This document shows, one piece after another, positions 47,314 through 56,302 of a stretch of DNA of 64,000 bases (within the stretch, counting starts at the first letter, position 1; the number at the start of each line of letters is the position of its first letter). The notes beneath the pieces were generated by a model. That model saw only the letters and a list, made by a program, of their open reading frames with translations, searched no databases and had not been told where the DNA came from. Origin of the DNA: Rhizobium subbaraonis (GTDB lineage Bacteria; Pseudomonadota; Alphaproteobacteria; Rhizobiales; Rhizobiaceae); assembly GCF_900220975.1 (NCBI RefSeq), contig NZ_OBQD01000005.1:139447-203446 (forward strand). Direction: 5' to 3'. The position numbers and the translations under genes were made by a program.

Positions 47314-47342
47314 AACCCGGCGCGCCCAGGCGCCGGGTTTTT
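47314..47342 (+). terminator. Rho-independent terminator after DUF3126
   Basis: Stem ACCCGGCGC (47315-47323) pairs with GCGCCGGGT (47330-47338) across a 6-base loop and is followed by a T run to 47342. It separates the cysE group from the phasin promoter. Confidence 0.88.
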
Positions 47343-47389
47343 GCGTTTTGTACGCTTCCGTCATCAAGTATTTGCAATCGTTGACTAAT

Positions 47390-47405
47390 ATTGCGATGCG
47401 GCAAT
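47390..47405. promoter_or_regulatory. Inverted repeat upstream of the phasin promoter
   Basis: ATTGC (47390-47394) and GCAAT (47401-47405) form an inverted repeat with a 6-base spacer, directly before the phasin -35 element. A related TGCATTGCA palindrome-like motif occurs at 47421-47429 inside the promoter. TGC/GCA-rich repeats are the kind of site bound by the PHA repressor PhaR, so these are candidate PhaR operators. Confidence 0.4.
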
Positions 47406-47408
47406 TCG

Positions 47409-47435
47409 TTGACTTTATTGTGCATTGCATATAAT
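47409..47435 (+). promoter_or_regulatory. Promoter of the phasin gene
   Basis: TTGACT (47409-47414) and a consensus TATAAT (47430-47435) are 15 bases apart, in an A/T-rich stretch 35 bases ahead of the phasin start codon. The spacer is short, but both hexamers are near perfect. Confidence 0.6.
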
Positions 47436-47470
47436 TTTCGGTCATCTGAACGGAACGAAAGGAGCGTCCC

Positions 47471-47824
47471 ATGTTCAACTTGGAAGAGGCCAACAAGAGG
47501 GGGAAAGAAGCCGTGGACACCGTCGTGAAGAGCTATTCTTCCTTGGCCAAGGGCATGCAGGCGATCGCCACCGAGGCGACCGACTATTCCAAGAAGTCCT
47601 TCGAAGAGGGCCTTGCGCATTTCGAGAAGCTGTCGAGCGCGAAGAGCTTCGAAGCAGCCTTCGAACTCCAGACGTCGTACCTGAAGAAGAGCTACGAATC
47701 CTATATCGCGGAAGCGACGAAGATCGGCGAGATGTATTCCGATCTCGCGAAGGATGCATACAAGCCCTACGAGGCGCCGGTTGCCAAGGCAACGGCCGCG
47801 GCAAAGGCAGCCGTCGCCGCCTGA
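47471..47824 (+). CDS. Phasin family protein
   Basis: This 117-residue, Ala- and Lys-rich, all-helical protein matches the phasin domain (KGMQAIATEATDYSKKSFEEGLAHFEKLSSAKSFEAAFELQTSYLKKSYE). Phasins coat polyhydroxyalkanoate granules. The C-terminal PVAKATAAAKAAVAA is typical. A strong ribosome-binding site (AAAGGAG) and a near-consensus promoter suggest high expression. Its partner PhaC is at 5257-7104. Confidence 0.9.
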   Translation: MFNLEEANKRGKEAVDTVVKSYSSLAKGMQAIATEATDYSKKSFEEGLAHFEKLSSAKSFEAAFELQTSYLKKSYESYIAEATKIGEMYSDLAKDAYKPYEAPVAKATAAAKAAVAA

Positions 47825-47846
47825 TCGCGCCATTCCCGATTCATGA

Positions 47847-47880
47847 AAAAGCCGGCGACACGCTCGTGTCGCCGGCTTTT
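47847..47880. terminator. Bidirectional terminator between phasin and the RTX protease
   Basis: An 11-base perfect stem (GCCGGCGACAC/GTGTCGCCGGC) with loop GCTC is flanked by A residues on the left and T residues on the right, so it can end transcripts from both strands of this convergent pair. Confidence 0.9.
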
Positions 47881-47957
47881 CTGTTTCTTCCTGGCGCCTT
47901 TTCCGATGGGCGCGCTGACCGCGCTTCGAACGATGGCGGCCCGCTATCGGCAATACC

Positions 47958-49916
47958 TCAGGCCAGAATGAAATCGCCCGTGTCGAGGTCGGCTTTCTCA
48001 AAATTCTTCAGAAGAAGAATATCGGTCGCGGCAAACTTGAGCTGAACGTCGTCGTCGACCTGCGCGGCCTTTTTCACAACCGAGGAAATGCCGTCGAAGC
48101 CGTAACTGCGAAGATCGATCTGGTCGGCGCCGTCCTGGAATTCCAGGATGGTGTCCTTGCCGTATCCCTTCTTGAAGACGAAGGTGTCGCTGCCCGGGCC
48201 GCCGGTCAGCGTGTCGTTGCCGCGGCCGCCATCCAGTATGTCGGCGCCGCCTGCACCCTTTAGGACATCATTGCCGCCGCCGCCCGCGAGACGGTTGGCA
48301 GCGCTGTTGCCGATCAGCTTGTCGGCATAGGCCGTTCCCGACAGATTTTCGATCGAGGAGTACTTGTCGCCCTTGGCGTCGTTCGTGTTCGCTGAGGGGG
48401 AGAGGAGGCTGACGGTCACGCCCTTCGATGCCGTCTCGTAAGAAGCGGTGTCGATCCCCTTGCCGCCGACAAGCCTGTCCGCTCCGCTGCCGCCGATCAG
48501 GATGTCCTTGCCGGCTCCACCGTCCAGCGTGTCGTTGCCCTTGCCGCCGGTCAGCCTGTTGGCGCCGTCGTTGCCGGTCAGTTTGTCGGCATAGGCCGAG
48601 CCGCTGAGGTGCTCGATCGACGAGTAGCTGTCGCCGGCAGCGTCGTTGGTGTTGACGGATGGCTTGGCGAGGCTTGCGACGACACCGGCGCGGGCGGAAG
48701 AGTAGGATGCGGTGTCGTGGCCGGTCCCGCCGATCAGCTTGTCTGCACCTGCACCGCCGGCCAGAATGTCGTTCCCGCTACCGCCGTCCAGCGTGTCCTT
48801 GCCGACGCCGCCATACAGGATGTCCTTGCCGCCAAGGCCGTACAGCTTGTCGTTGCCGCCGTTGCCGTAGAGCGTGTTGTTCGCCTGGTTGCCGCTGAGG
48901 GCGTCGTTGCCGGATCCGCCCTTGGCGTTCTCGATCAGCGAGCGCGTGTCGCCCTCGAACAGAAGCGCGTTGAAGATATTGCCGCGGGCATAGTGGTTGT
49001 TGCCGAGATTGGCGAGTTGCTCGTCGCTGAAAGCGGAGTAGGAGCCCGGCGCGAGATCGATCTTCAACGCGGTCTGATAGGCCGACAGATCGTACGTATC
49101 GACGCCGCCGCCGTCCCAGATGGTGGCGAAGATGCGGTTGGCGCCCGGGCTGATGGCGGCCTGGCCATCGACATAGGTCTTGCCGCTTGAAGGATTCCAT
49201 TTGTAGGTGGTGCTGCCGGAATTGGTGGTGTAGTCGGCGCCATACATGTACTGCAGCGCCTGAATATCGGCCATCATGAAGGTCTGCGGCCCGCCGAACT
49301 CCTCATAGAGGTATCCGGCGGAGAAGTCCGCACCCTCATAGCTGCGGTAGGTCATCACGGTATATTCGATCGAGTCATACTTTGAGGGCATGGTGGCCAG
49401 CCCTTCGCCGCTGTGGGCGTGATTGAGGCCCAGGGCGTGCCCGAGCTCATGGATCACCGTGTGCCAGGCGTAGTTGCCCGCAACCGGGTTACGCATGTCG
49501 AGGCTGGTCCCAGCATATTCGGTACCCAACCAGAGATCGCCCGCCTCTTCGTATTCGCCGGGAAAATAGGCCTTTGCGGTTTCGTTGTCATAGGTCGATT
49601 CCGCGAAGCGAAGATTGGCGGTCGTGGCACTCCCTTGCGAGAAATTCAGCTTTGTGAAGCCTTCCACCGCGAAGCCGTCATTCGCCTTCGCGCCGTAGGA
49701 CTGCTCCATGGCGAAAAGCGCAGTCGAACGAACCTTGGCCGAAACCGCGCCGAAGCCATAAAGCGGCTCAAGCGACTCGGAATAATCGTACTGGGTGCTC
49801 GATGTCGGAAAGGCGTAGGTGACGCTGCCGCTCCAGGCGATGTCGCCAAGGACGGAATCGACAAAGTCGGAGCCGGTCGCCGATATCGACTTGGTGGTCT
49901 TTCCAATTCCGGTCAT
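47958..49916 (-). CDS. Serralysin-like RTX metalloprotease
   Basis: This 652-residue protein has no signal peptide, as expected for type I secretion. Residues 1-230 are a peptidase M10 catalytic domain with the zinc motif [11 protein letters not shown] (156-166) and the Met-turn VMTY (187-190). From about residue 330 there are RTX calcium-binding nonapeptide repeats (GGxGxDxLxG type), including two 88-residue modules that are near copies of each other. The last 70 residues ([26 protein letters not shown]) form the usual secretion-signal region. No type I secretion genes are in the window. It converges with the phasin gene; no inhibitor gene is adjacent. Confidence 0.9.
   Translation of the reverse strand: MTGIGKTTKSISATGSDFVDSVLGDIAWSGSVTYAFPTSSTQYDYSESLEPLYGFGAVSAKVRSTALFAMEQSYGAKANDGFAVEGFTKLNFSQGSATTANLRFAESTYDNETAKAYFPGEYEEAGDLWLGTEYAGTSLDMRNPVAGNYAWHTVIHELGHALGLNHAHSGEGLATMPSKYDSIEYTVMTYRSYEGADFSAGYLYEEFGGPQTFMMADIQALQYMYGADYTTNSGSTTYKWNPSSGKTYVDGQAAISPGANRIFATIWDGGGVDTYDLSAYQTALKIDLAPGSYSAFSDEQLANLGNNHYARGNIFNALLFEGDTRSLIENAKGGSGNDALSGNQANNTLYGNGGNDKLYGLGGKDILYGGVGKDTLDGGSGNDILAGGAGADKLIGGTGHDTASYSSARAGVVASLAKPSVNTNDAAGDSYSSIEHLSGSAYADKLTGNDGANRLTGGKGNDTLDGGAGKDILIGGSGADRLVGGKGIDTASYETASKGVTVSLLSPSANTNDAKGDKYSSIENLSGTAYADKLIGNSAANRLAGGGGNDVLKGAGGADILDGGRGNDTLTGGPGSDTFVFKKGYGKDTILEFQDGADQIDLRSYGFDGISSVVKKAAQVDDDVQLKFAATDILLLKNFEKADLDTGDFILA
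48204..48731 (-). repeat. Tandem duplication of an 88-residue RTX module
   Basis: Within the protease, residues 396-483 (48468-48731) and 484-571 (48204-48467) are homologous module copies: both run GG-x-G-x-DTASY, then TNDA-x-GD-x-YSSIE, LSG-x-AYADKL, NRL and two to three RTX nonapeptides. The two units are in the same register with no length difference over this span. Confidence 0.8.
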
Positions 49917-50489
49917 TCAATGTTCCTTGTACGAATGCAGTGGCGAACGGATCGCGAAATGATCGGCGCTTTTCACCACGACTATAGGTCGATTCTCAAT
50001 ATTTCGTCACGTTCCGGCGACCTCCGGTCAGTAACTCCGGGTTCTGATGTGGGCCGCCGCAGTCATGTCAGCGCCCGCGGCAAGGCACATCGCCATCGCT
50101 CAAGTTCTCCCGTGTACTGCGATGCGGAGTACGAAAGACAACGACGCAGCCATTCTGGAAACAAGCGACCGGCAGGCCGCTCTATCCGTCGATAGCGGGC
50201 GAATATGCCCGTCTCAAGGCATCGTCTGATCGCATGTCTTGTCCTGATCATCCAATACCGGTGCATATTTCGGGAACACGGAGCCGGACCGGCAAGACGC
50301 AAACAGCAGTTCTCGGAAATCGGAAGGCGGAGGTTGATTGGATTGACCGCGCCAAACGTCCTATGCAAAAGCGTGCACAAATGTCCGGTTCCCTGTTTCG
50401 TGCATCGGCAAATCACATGCGAAGCAAATCGGATTCGAAACGGTCATTCCTGATGACTGGCGTCGCCAACGTTGCTTCATCTTGCGGAT
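49917..50489. other. Intergenic region between moeA and the RTX protease without a supported gene
   Basis: About 573 bases. It lies downstream of moeA and upstream of the protease start on the minus strand. Short frames here have no ribosome-binding site and no recognisable product. In rhizobial genomes I remember, lexA follows moeA; I see no lexA remnant such as the SG-x-A cleavage region here. Confidence 0.5.
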
Positions 50490-51719
50490 TCAACGGTTAG
50501 TGGGCGGCGGCCGAAGCAGGAGGACCTCGCACGGGTCCCCCGCTTCGGCCGGTTCCGCGAACGGCGGGCGCACGATCAGGCAGTCGGCTGCGGCGAAGAT
50601 CTTCATCATCGACGAATCCTGTTTCTCGAACGGCGTGGCGACCATCGCGCCGTCCTCCCGCAGAGCAAGCCTTGCGCGCAGGTGATCCTGACGGTGATCG
50701 TTGCCGGACAGGGACGATCCCGCCACCGCGATCGCGCGGCGCTCGGGCCCGGGCAGGCGCGCAAGCCTCCGGACGAGCGGATCGAGAAAAAGCAGCGAAC
50801 AGACCATGGCGGAGACTGGATTTCCGGGCAGGCCGACGATCTGCATCCCTCCCAGCCGACCGACCATCAGCGGCTTTCCCGGACGCATGGCGATACGCCA
50901 GAAATCGAGCTCCATCCCCGCGGAACGCAGGACCGGCTGGACCAGGTCGAGATCCCCCACCGATGCGCCGCCGAGCGTGACCAGCACGTCGGCGCCGCAG
51001 GCCCTGGCCCAGTCGACGGCATCGAGGATGGCGTTGCTGTCGTCACCGGCGATACCAAGGTCGATCACTTCGGCTCCCGCCTCGCGGGCGATCGCGGCAA
51101 CGCCATAGCCGTTCGAGGCGACGATCTGGCTGGCGCTCAGCGCCGAACCGGGCGGCACGAGTTCGTCACCGGTGGCAAGCAGCGCCACCTTCGGCCTGGC
51201 ATAGACTTGAAGCACGGGATGATTCATGGCGGCGGCAACGGTGAGCCTGCCGGCGTCCAGCAGTTCGCCTTGTCGCAGCACGCATTCGCCTTCGACGAAG
51301 TCCTGTCCGCGGGGGCGGATATGGCGGCCCTTGGGCGGAACGAAGGTGGTGCGGATGCGCCCACCGTCCAGCGCCTCGGCGTCCTCCTGCAGCAGCACCG
51401 TATCGGCGCCGGCGGGGACCGGGGCTCCCGTGAAAATCCGTACGGCTTCGCCCGTTCCGACGGTGCCGGAGAAGGCGTGGCCGGCCGCGGCGCGGCCAAT
51501 GACGTTCAGCGCGGAGCCAAGTTCGACGATGTCCTCATGGCGAAGCGCATATCCGTCCATGGCGGAACTGTCGAAGGGCGGCTGGGTCAGTCGGGCGGTC
51601 ACGTCGCCGGAGAGCACGCGCCCGCAGGCTTCGTGCAGCGGGACGCTCTCGCTCTTGTCCGGTGGACTTGCCGAATGCAGCAGACGTTCAAGCGCATCCT
51701 CGACCGGCAAAAGCGACAT
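50490..51719 (-). CDS. moeA: Molybdopterin molybdenumtransferase
   Basis: This 409-residue enzyme inserts molybdate into adenylated molybdopterin. MoeA domain order is clear: PPFDSSAMDGYAL, IFTGAPVPAGADTV, the MPT-binding domain with ATGDELVPPG, GYGVAA, TLGGASVGDLDLV and GLPGNPVSAMV, then the C-terminal beta barrel. ATG at 51719 is used; the frame runs on upstream only as moaC out of frame. It starts two bases past the moaC stop. Confidence 0.95.
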   Translation of the reverse strand: MSLLPVEDALERLLHSASPPDKSESVPLHEACGRVLSGDVTARLTQPPFDSSAMDGYALRHEDIVELGSALNVIGRAAAGHAFSGTVGTGEAVRIFTGAPVPAGADTVLLQEDAEALDGGRIRTTFVPPKGRHIRPRGQDFVEGECVLRQGELLDAGRLTVAAAMNHPVLQVYARPKVALLATGDELVPPGSALSASQIVASNGYGVAAIAREAGAEVIDLGIAGDDSNAILDAVDWARACGADVLVTLGGASVGDLDLVQPVLRSAGMELDFWRIAMRPGKPLMVGRLGGMQIVGLPGNPVSAMVCSLLFLDPLVRRLARLPGPERRAIAVAGSSLSGNDHRQDHLRARLALREDGAMVATPFEKQDSSMMKIFAAADCLIVRPPFAEPAEAGDPCEVLLLRPPPTNR

Positions 51720-51721
51720 GT

Positions 51722-52219
51722 CTAACCGTGCTCCCCTCGCTGATAATCTCCGGAGCGGCCGCCGGACTTGGCGACGAGCCGAATTCCGCCGATCTCCATC
51801 TCCCGGTCGGCAGCCTTTGCCATATCGTAGATCGTCAGGCAGGCGACGCTGACGGCCGTCAACGCCTCCATTTCGACGCCGGTGCGCCCGGTGAGCTTCG
51901 CCGTGGCCTCGACCCGCAAGCCGGGCAGGGCGGCGTCTTCGGTAATTTCGACAGCAACCCTGGTCAGCATCAGCGGGTGGCAAAGCGGAATGAGATTGGC
52001 CGTCTGCTTCGCCGCCATGATGCCGGCCAACCGGGCTGTGCCGATCACGTCGCCCTTCTTGGCATCGCCGTCGCGGATCAGTTGCAGGGTCTCCGGCCGC
52101 ATCCGCACCATACCTTCGGCAACCGCGATCCGGACGGTCTCCGCCTTGTCGCCGACATCAACCATGTTGGCCTCGCCCGAGGCACCGATATGCGTCAGGG
52201 CGCCGCCGGCCGTCATCAC
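51722..52219 (-). CDS. moaC: Cyclic pyranopterin monophosphate synthase
   Basis: MoaC acts with MoaA to make cyclic pyranopterin monophosphate in molybdenum cofactor synthesis. This 165-residue protein has the family blocks [42 protein letters not shown], and [23 protein letters not shown] with the catalytic Asp and Lys. Its start overlaps the trpC stop by four bases (ATGA). Confidence 0.96.
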   Translation of the reverse strand: MMTAGGALTHIGASGEANMVDVGDKAETVRIAVAEGMVRMRPETLQLIRDGDAKKGDVIGTARLAGIMAAKQTANLIPLCHPLMLTRVAVEITEDAALPGLRVEATAKLTGRTGVEMEALTAVSVACLTIYDMAKAADREMEIGGIRLVAKSGGRSGDYQRGEHG

Positions 52220-53031
52220 TCTGCCGCCATCATCGGATCGCTTCCGTTGAGAAGCGTGCGGGTGGCGGCGGCGACATCGTCCTTGCGCATCAGGCTTTCG
52301 CCGACGAGGAAGGTCGAGATGCCCGACGCCTTGAGGCGTTCGCAGTCAGCATGGGTGAAGATGCCGCTTTCGCCGACCAGAAGCCGGTCTTCCGGCACCA
52401 TGCGGGACAGACGTTCGGAAACCGCAAGATCGACCTCGAACGTGCGCAGATTGCGGTTGTTGATGCCGAGCAGCTTGGATTTCAGATTGAGCGCCCGTTC
52501 CATCTCCGCTTCGTCATGCACCTCGACGAGAACATCCATGGCGAGCGAGAAGGCGTGGTCCTGCAACCGTTTGGCTTCGTCGTCGGAAAGCGAGGCCATG
52601 ATCAGGAGAATGCAGTCCGCACCCCAGGCGCGCGCTTCCTGAACCTGGTAGGTGTCGAACATGAAGTCCTTGCGCAGAGCCGGAAGCGCGCAGGCCGCAC
52701 GGGCCTGCGTCAGGTATTCTGGTGCGCCCTGGAAGCTCGGGCCGTCCGTCAGCACCGAAAGGCAGGCAGCCCCGCCTGCTTCATAGGCCATGGCGAGCGC
52801 CGGCGGATCGAAGTCCGGCCGGATCAGCCCCTTGGACGGGCTCGCCTTCTTGATCTCCGCGATAAGTCCGAATTCACCTCGCGCCTTCTTCGTCAGCAGG
52901 CTGGCGAAGAAGGCGCGCGGCGGCTCCTGGTCGCGGCAGATCGCGCGCAGGTCGGCAAGCGGCACGCGCGCCTTGGCCGCCTCGATTTCCTGGCGTTTGT
53001 AGGATTCGATCTTCTTGAGAATATCGGTCAT
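52216..53031 (-). CDS. trpC: Indole-3-glycerol phosphate synthase
   Basis: This 271-residue TIM-barrel enzyme of tryptophan synthesis shows [15 protein letters not shown] with catalytic Lys, [38 protein letters not shown] and [11 protein letters not shown]. It is monofunctional, not fused to TrpF. It overlaps moaC and lies 9 bases after trpD. Confidence 0.96.
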   Translation of the reverse strand: MTDILKKIESYKRQEIEAAKARVPLADLRAICRDQEPPRAFFASLLTKKARGEFGLIAEIKKASPSKGLIRPDFDPPALAMAYEAGGAACLSVLTDGPSFQGAPEYLTQARAACALPALRKDFMFDTYQVQEARAWGADCILLIMASLSDDEAKRLQDHAFSLAMDVLVEVHDEAEMERALNLKSKLLGINNRNLRTFEVDLAVSERLSRMVPEDRLLVGESGIFTHADCERLKASGISTFLVGESLMRKDDVAAATRTLLNGSDPMMAAE

Positions 53032-53040
53032 CGGCAGAGC

Positions 53041-54063
53041 CTACCCCTGAAGTTCGGCGTTGGAAACCGCGACGAGTGTCTCGAGCGCTCGACGCGCGCT
53101 GCCGCTTTCCAGCGACTGGCGGGCAAGCGCCATGCCCTCGGCGATCGAGCCGGCCTTGCCGGCGACCAGCAGGGCGGCGGCGGCATTTGCAAGCGAAATG
53201 TCCCGGTAGGGCGTCTCGGCGCCGCCGAGCACCGAAAGGAGGGCTTCGGCGTTATGCGCACCGTCGCCGCCACGCAAATCGTCCAGCGTCACCTGCGGCA
53301 GGCCGAAATCGGCCGGCGTCAGCTCGAAGGTGCGGATGCGGCCATCCTCGAGCGCGGCAACCTGCGTGGTGCCCGTGGTAGTGATCTCGTCGAGACCGGA
53401 ACCGTGGACAACCCAGATCCGTTCGGAGCCGAGATCCCGCAGGACTTCGGCCACCGGTACCAGCCATTGCGCCGAGTAGACGCCTAGGAGCTGCCGCTTG
53501 ACGTTGCCGGGGTTCGACAGTGGACCGAGCAGGTTGAAGATCGTCCGCGTGCCGAGCTCCACGCGAGACGGGCCGACATGCTTCATGGCCGGGTGGTGGA
53601 GCTGGGCGAACATGAAGCCGAGGCCGGCCTCGGCCACGCAACGGGCGATCGCATCCGGCCCGATATCGAGCTTGACGCCGAGGCAGAAGAGGGCGTCGGC
53701 CGTACCTGACTTGGAGCTAAGCGCCCGGTTGCCGTGCTTGGCGACCGGCACACCGGCGCCGGCGACGATGATCGAGGCCAGCGTCGAGATGTTGTAGGTG
53801 CCGGCACCGTCTCCACCCGTGCCGACGATGTCGATCGCGTCGGGCGGAACGCTGACGGGGAGCATGCGGGCGCGCATCGAGCCGACGGCGCCGTAAATCT
53901 CGTCCACAGTCTCGCCGCGGACCCGCAGCGCCATCAGGAAGCCGCCGATCTGCGAGGGCGTCGCCGAGCCGGACATGATGATCTCGAAGGCGCCGCGCGC
54001 CTCCTCGCGATCGAGCGGCGCTCCGGTGGCGACCTTGGCGATGAAGGGTTTCAGGTCAGACAT
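53041..54063 (-). CDS. trpD: Anthranilate phosphoribosyltransferase
   Basis: This 340-residue enzyme transfers phosphoribose to anthranilate. The PRPP-binding loop GTGGDG ([21 protein letters not shown]) and [19 protein letters not shown], with [10 protein letters not shown] further on, identify it. It lies 21 bases after the PPIase gene and 9 bases before trpC, in the order trpD-trpC. Confidence 0.96.
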   Translation of the reverse strand: MSDLKPFIAKVATGAPLDREEARGAFEIIMSGSATPSQIGGFLMALRVRGETVDEIYGAVGSMRARMLPVSVPPDAIDIVGTGGDGAGTYNISTLASIIVAGAGVPVAKHGNRALSSKSGTADALFCLGVKLDIGPDAIARCVAEAGLGFMFAQLHHPAMKHVGPSRVELGTRTIFNLLGPLSNPGNVKRQLLGVYSAQWLVPVAEVLRDLGSERIWVVHGSGLDEITTTGTTQVAALEDGRIRTFELTPADFGLPQVTLDDLRGGDGAHNAEALLSVLGGAETPYRDISLANAAAALLVAGKAGSIAEGMALARQSLESGSARRALETLVAVSNAELQG

Positions 54064-54084
54064 GTGGTGCGGATCCCGGCTTCA

Positions 54085-55968
54085 TCATTGCATGCTGCGC
54101 TCGGCGGCCGACCGGTTGATCGACACGCCATAGGCGCTCTGCAGGCTCGTGACCATCTGGTCGAGAATATCGTCGCCGCTGGCGCGGGCGATCGCCTCGA
54201 TCTGCTGATCGGAATTGGCGAGCGCGTCGCCGGCGGCTTCGCTGTTGACGTCGGTCACCTGAAGGACGATCTGGCCCTCGCCGCCGATACCCGGCGCATT
54301 CGCCACATGCCCTGCGGGACCGCCGAAGGCGGCGGCAACAGCGGCCGGGCTCAGGGTGATGTCTTCAACGCCGCGGGTCAGACCGGCCTTGGTCTCGACC
54401 GCCATGCCCATGTCGGCTGCGATATCGGCCATTTTTTCGCCCTTGCGGATGCGTTCGGCAATTTCAGCGGCCTTCGTGGCCAGCGCCTCGCGCTGCTGCT
54501 CCGCCGCCCAGTCAGCAGCGACCGTCTCGCGGACCTCGTCCAGGGTGCGGTCGCGTGCCGGCATGATGTCGTTGACTTCGTACCAGATATAGCCGTCACG
54601 TCCGTAGTTGACCGACGGGCTTTCCAGCCCGACGTCGGTCTTGAAGACCTCGGCAAGCAGGCCGGTTTCCTCGGGAAGGGCGATGTCCTCACCGTCCTGG
54701 CCGCGGCCGGTCGAATCGACAGCATCGACGGTCACGGCCTTCAAATGCGCCTCGGTGGCCGCTTCGGCGATGCCGGCACCATTGGCCTGTGCCTCTTCGA
54801 AGCGGTCGTGGACAGCCATCAGGTCCTGACTGGCCTGTGACAGCGCAAGCTCGTTGCGCAGTTCGTCCTTCACGTCGTCGTATGTCTTGATGGTTTCCGG
54901 ATGAATGCTCGACACGCGCAGAATGACCGGACCGAAGACGCCTTGGACGACCGGGGAAGTGCCGCCGGCCGCCGGAATTGCAAAAGCGGCTTCGGCAAGC
55001 GTCTGATCGGGCATCGCGGCCTTGGTGAAATCGCCAAGCGTGACGTCGGATTCCGTCTTGCCCTGTTCGGCTGCGAGCGCATCGAAAGTCGTGCCGGCGG
55101 CGAGCTTGGCTGCAGCGGCATCGGCCGCTGCGCGGTCGGGGAACGTTAGCTGCTGGACGGTGCGTGTCTCCGCCGTCCGGTATTTGTCCTTGTTCTTCTC
55201 GTAGTCTTCCCGCACTGCTGCTTCGTCGATCGTCGACGGATCGGCAATGTCCTTCGGGGCCAGGGCGACATAGGTGAACTTGCGGAACTCGGGCGCGCGG
55301 TACTTGTCCTTGTTCTTCTCGAACCAGGCCGCCAGCACGTCGTCGGCCGGCGCCTTGACCGGATCGATGTTGGCGTTGGACAGCAGCAGGTAGTCCACGG
55401 TGCGCGCTTCGTTGCGGTACTGCTTGAGGGCGCTGGTCAGCGTTTCCGGCGCCCGGTAGCCATCGGAAATGGCTTCGACGATCTGGCTGCGGACGGCGAC
55501 CTGGCTGCGATTGTTGATGTAGTCGTCCTCGCGCAGCCCCGCATTACGCAGGATCGACGAGAAGGCAATGCGGTCGAAGCGACCGTTCGGGCCGCGGAAC
55601 GCGGGATCCTCGGCGATCAGCTGCGCAAGGCGGTCCTCGCTCAGGCCGAGGCTCATGTCGCTTGAAAGCTGGTCGAGCGCTGCACCGGCGACGAGTTCGG
55701 CATAGACCTGGTTCTCGACACCGAGCGCCCGCGCCTGATCGAGCGTCAGGCGCGTCCCGAAGCGCTGGGACAGCGCGGAAACCTGTCGCTCATAGGCGAG
55801 GCGGAAGTCCGTCGGCGAAACCTTGACGTCGCCAACCGTTACCACCACGTTGGATGTGCCGGTCACGAGCGAGCTCGAAATGCCCCATACGCCAAAGGAG
55901 GCCACCAGGATCAGCATCAGGGCTTTGGCGACCCATGTCTGGGCGCCTTTTCTCAAAGATTCGAGCAT
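54085..55968 (-). CDS. Membrane-anchored SurA/PpiD-like peptidyl-prolyl isomerase
   Basis: This 627-residue periplasmic folding factor has a single N-terminal membrane anchor (TWVAKALMLILVASFGVWGISSSLVTG), a SurA_N chaperone region (VSPTDFRLAYERQVSAL...LTLDQARALG), a parvulin-like domain around residues 240-370 (APEFRKFTYVALAPKDI, AKLAAGTTFDALAAEQG) and a long C-terminal region. The family is PpiD. ATG at 55968 is chosen because AGGA precedes it and the anchor follows; the frame stays open to 56049. It heads the trpD-trpC-moaC-moeA run. Confidence 0.87.
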   Translation of the reverse strand: MLESLRKGAQTWVAKALMLILVASFGVWGISSSLVTGTSNVVVTVGDVKVSPTDFRLAYERQVSALSQRFGTRLTLDQARALGVENQVYAELVAGAALDQLSSDMSLGLSEDRLAQLIAEDPAFRGPNGRFDRIAFSSILRNAGLREDDYINNRSQVAVRSQIVEAISDGYRAPETLTSALKQYRNEARTVDYLLLSNANIDPVKAPADDVLAAWFEKNKDKYRAPEFRKFTYVALAPKDIADPSTIDEAAVREDYEKNKDKYRTAETRTVQQLTFPDRAAADAAAAKLAAGTTFDALAAEQGKTESDVTLGDFTKAAMPDQTLAEAAFAIPAAGGTSPVVQGVFGPVILRVSSIHPETIKTYDDVKDELRNELALSQASQDLMAVHDRFEEAQANGAGIAEAATEAHLKAVTVDAVDSTGRGQDGEDIALPEETGLLAEVFKTDVGLESPSVNYGRDGYIWYEVNDIMPARDRTLDEVRETVAADWAAEQQREALATKAAEIAERIRKGEKMADIAADMGMAVETKAGLTRGVEDITLSPAAVAAAFGGPAGHVANAPGIGGEGQIVLQVTDVNSEAAGDALANSDQQIEAIARASGDDILDQMVTSLQSAYGVSINRSAAERSMQ

Positions 55969-56302
55969 ACTTCGCATTCCTCGCTTGCTCGGCACGGGGC
56001 CGGACGGAACCCGTCTCATAACGGAAAGTTCGCAGGAATAGAAGGGCATGGATGACGCCGCGGCCGCGCGGCCGGCGAGAGCGCCAGGATGTGCGCGTCC
56101 GATGATGCAAGAGGGGCTGTGCCGAGTTCAAAATCCCACGCCGCAAACGGGCCAGCAACTGACGATTTCCTTTGCCGGCAAAGGAATTTATTCTGAAATA
56201 ATTGAAGAATTATACAATCTGCGCTTTGTGCCAAGTTCTGACCAACATCCGCGCGGCAGATGGATGCGGGCAATGATCCAGTAGCTGGAAAAAGGCATCG
56301 GA
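55969..56302. other. Divergent intergenic region, PPIase to Na/Pi cotransporter
   Basis: About 334 bases with no supported gene. An A/T-rich stretch at 56165-56220 (G+C well below the flanks) probably marks promoters. No convincing -35/-10 pair was resolved. Confidence 0.45.

Noticed and set aside
48204-48731. CRISPR-like or minisatellite repeat
   Set aside because: The repeats are in-frame protein-coding RTX modules with substitutions, not short identical DNA repeats with spacers.
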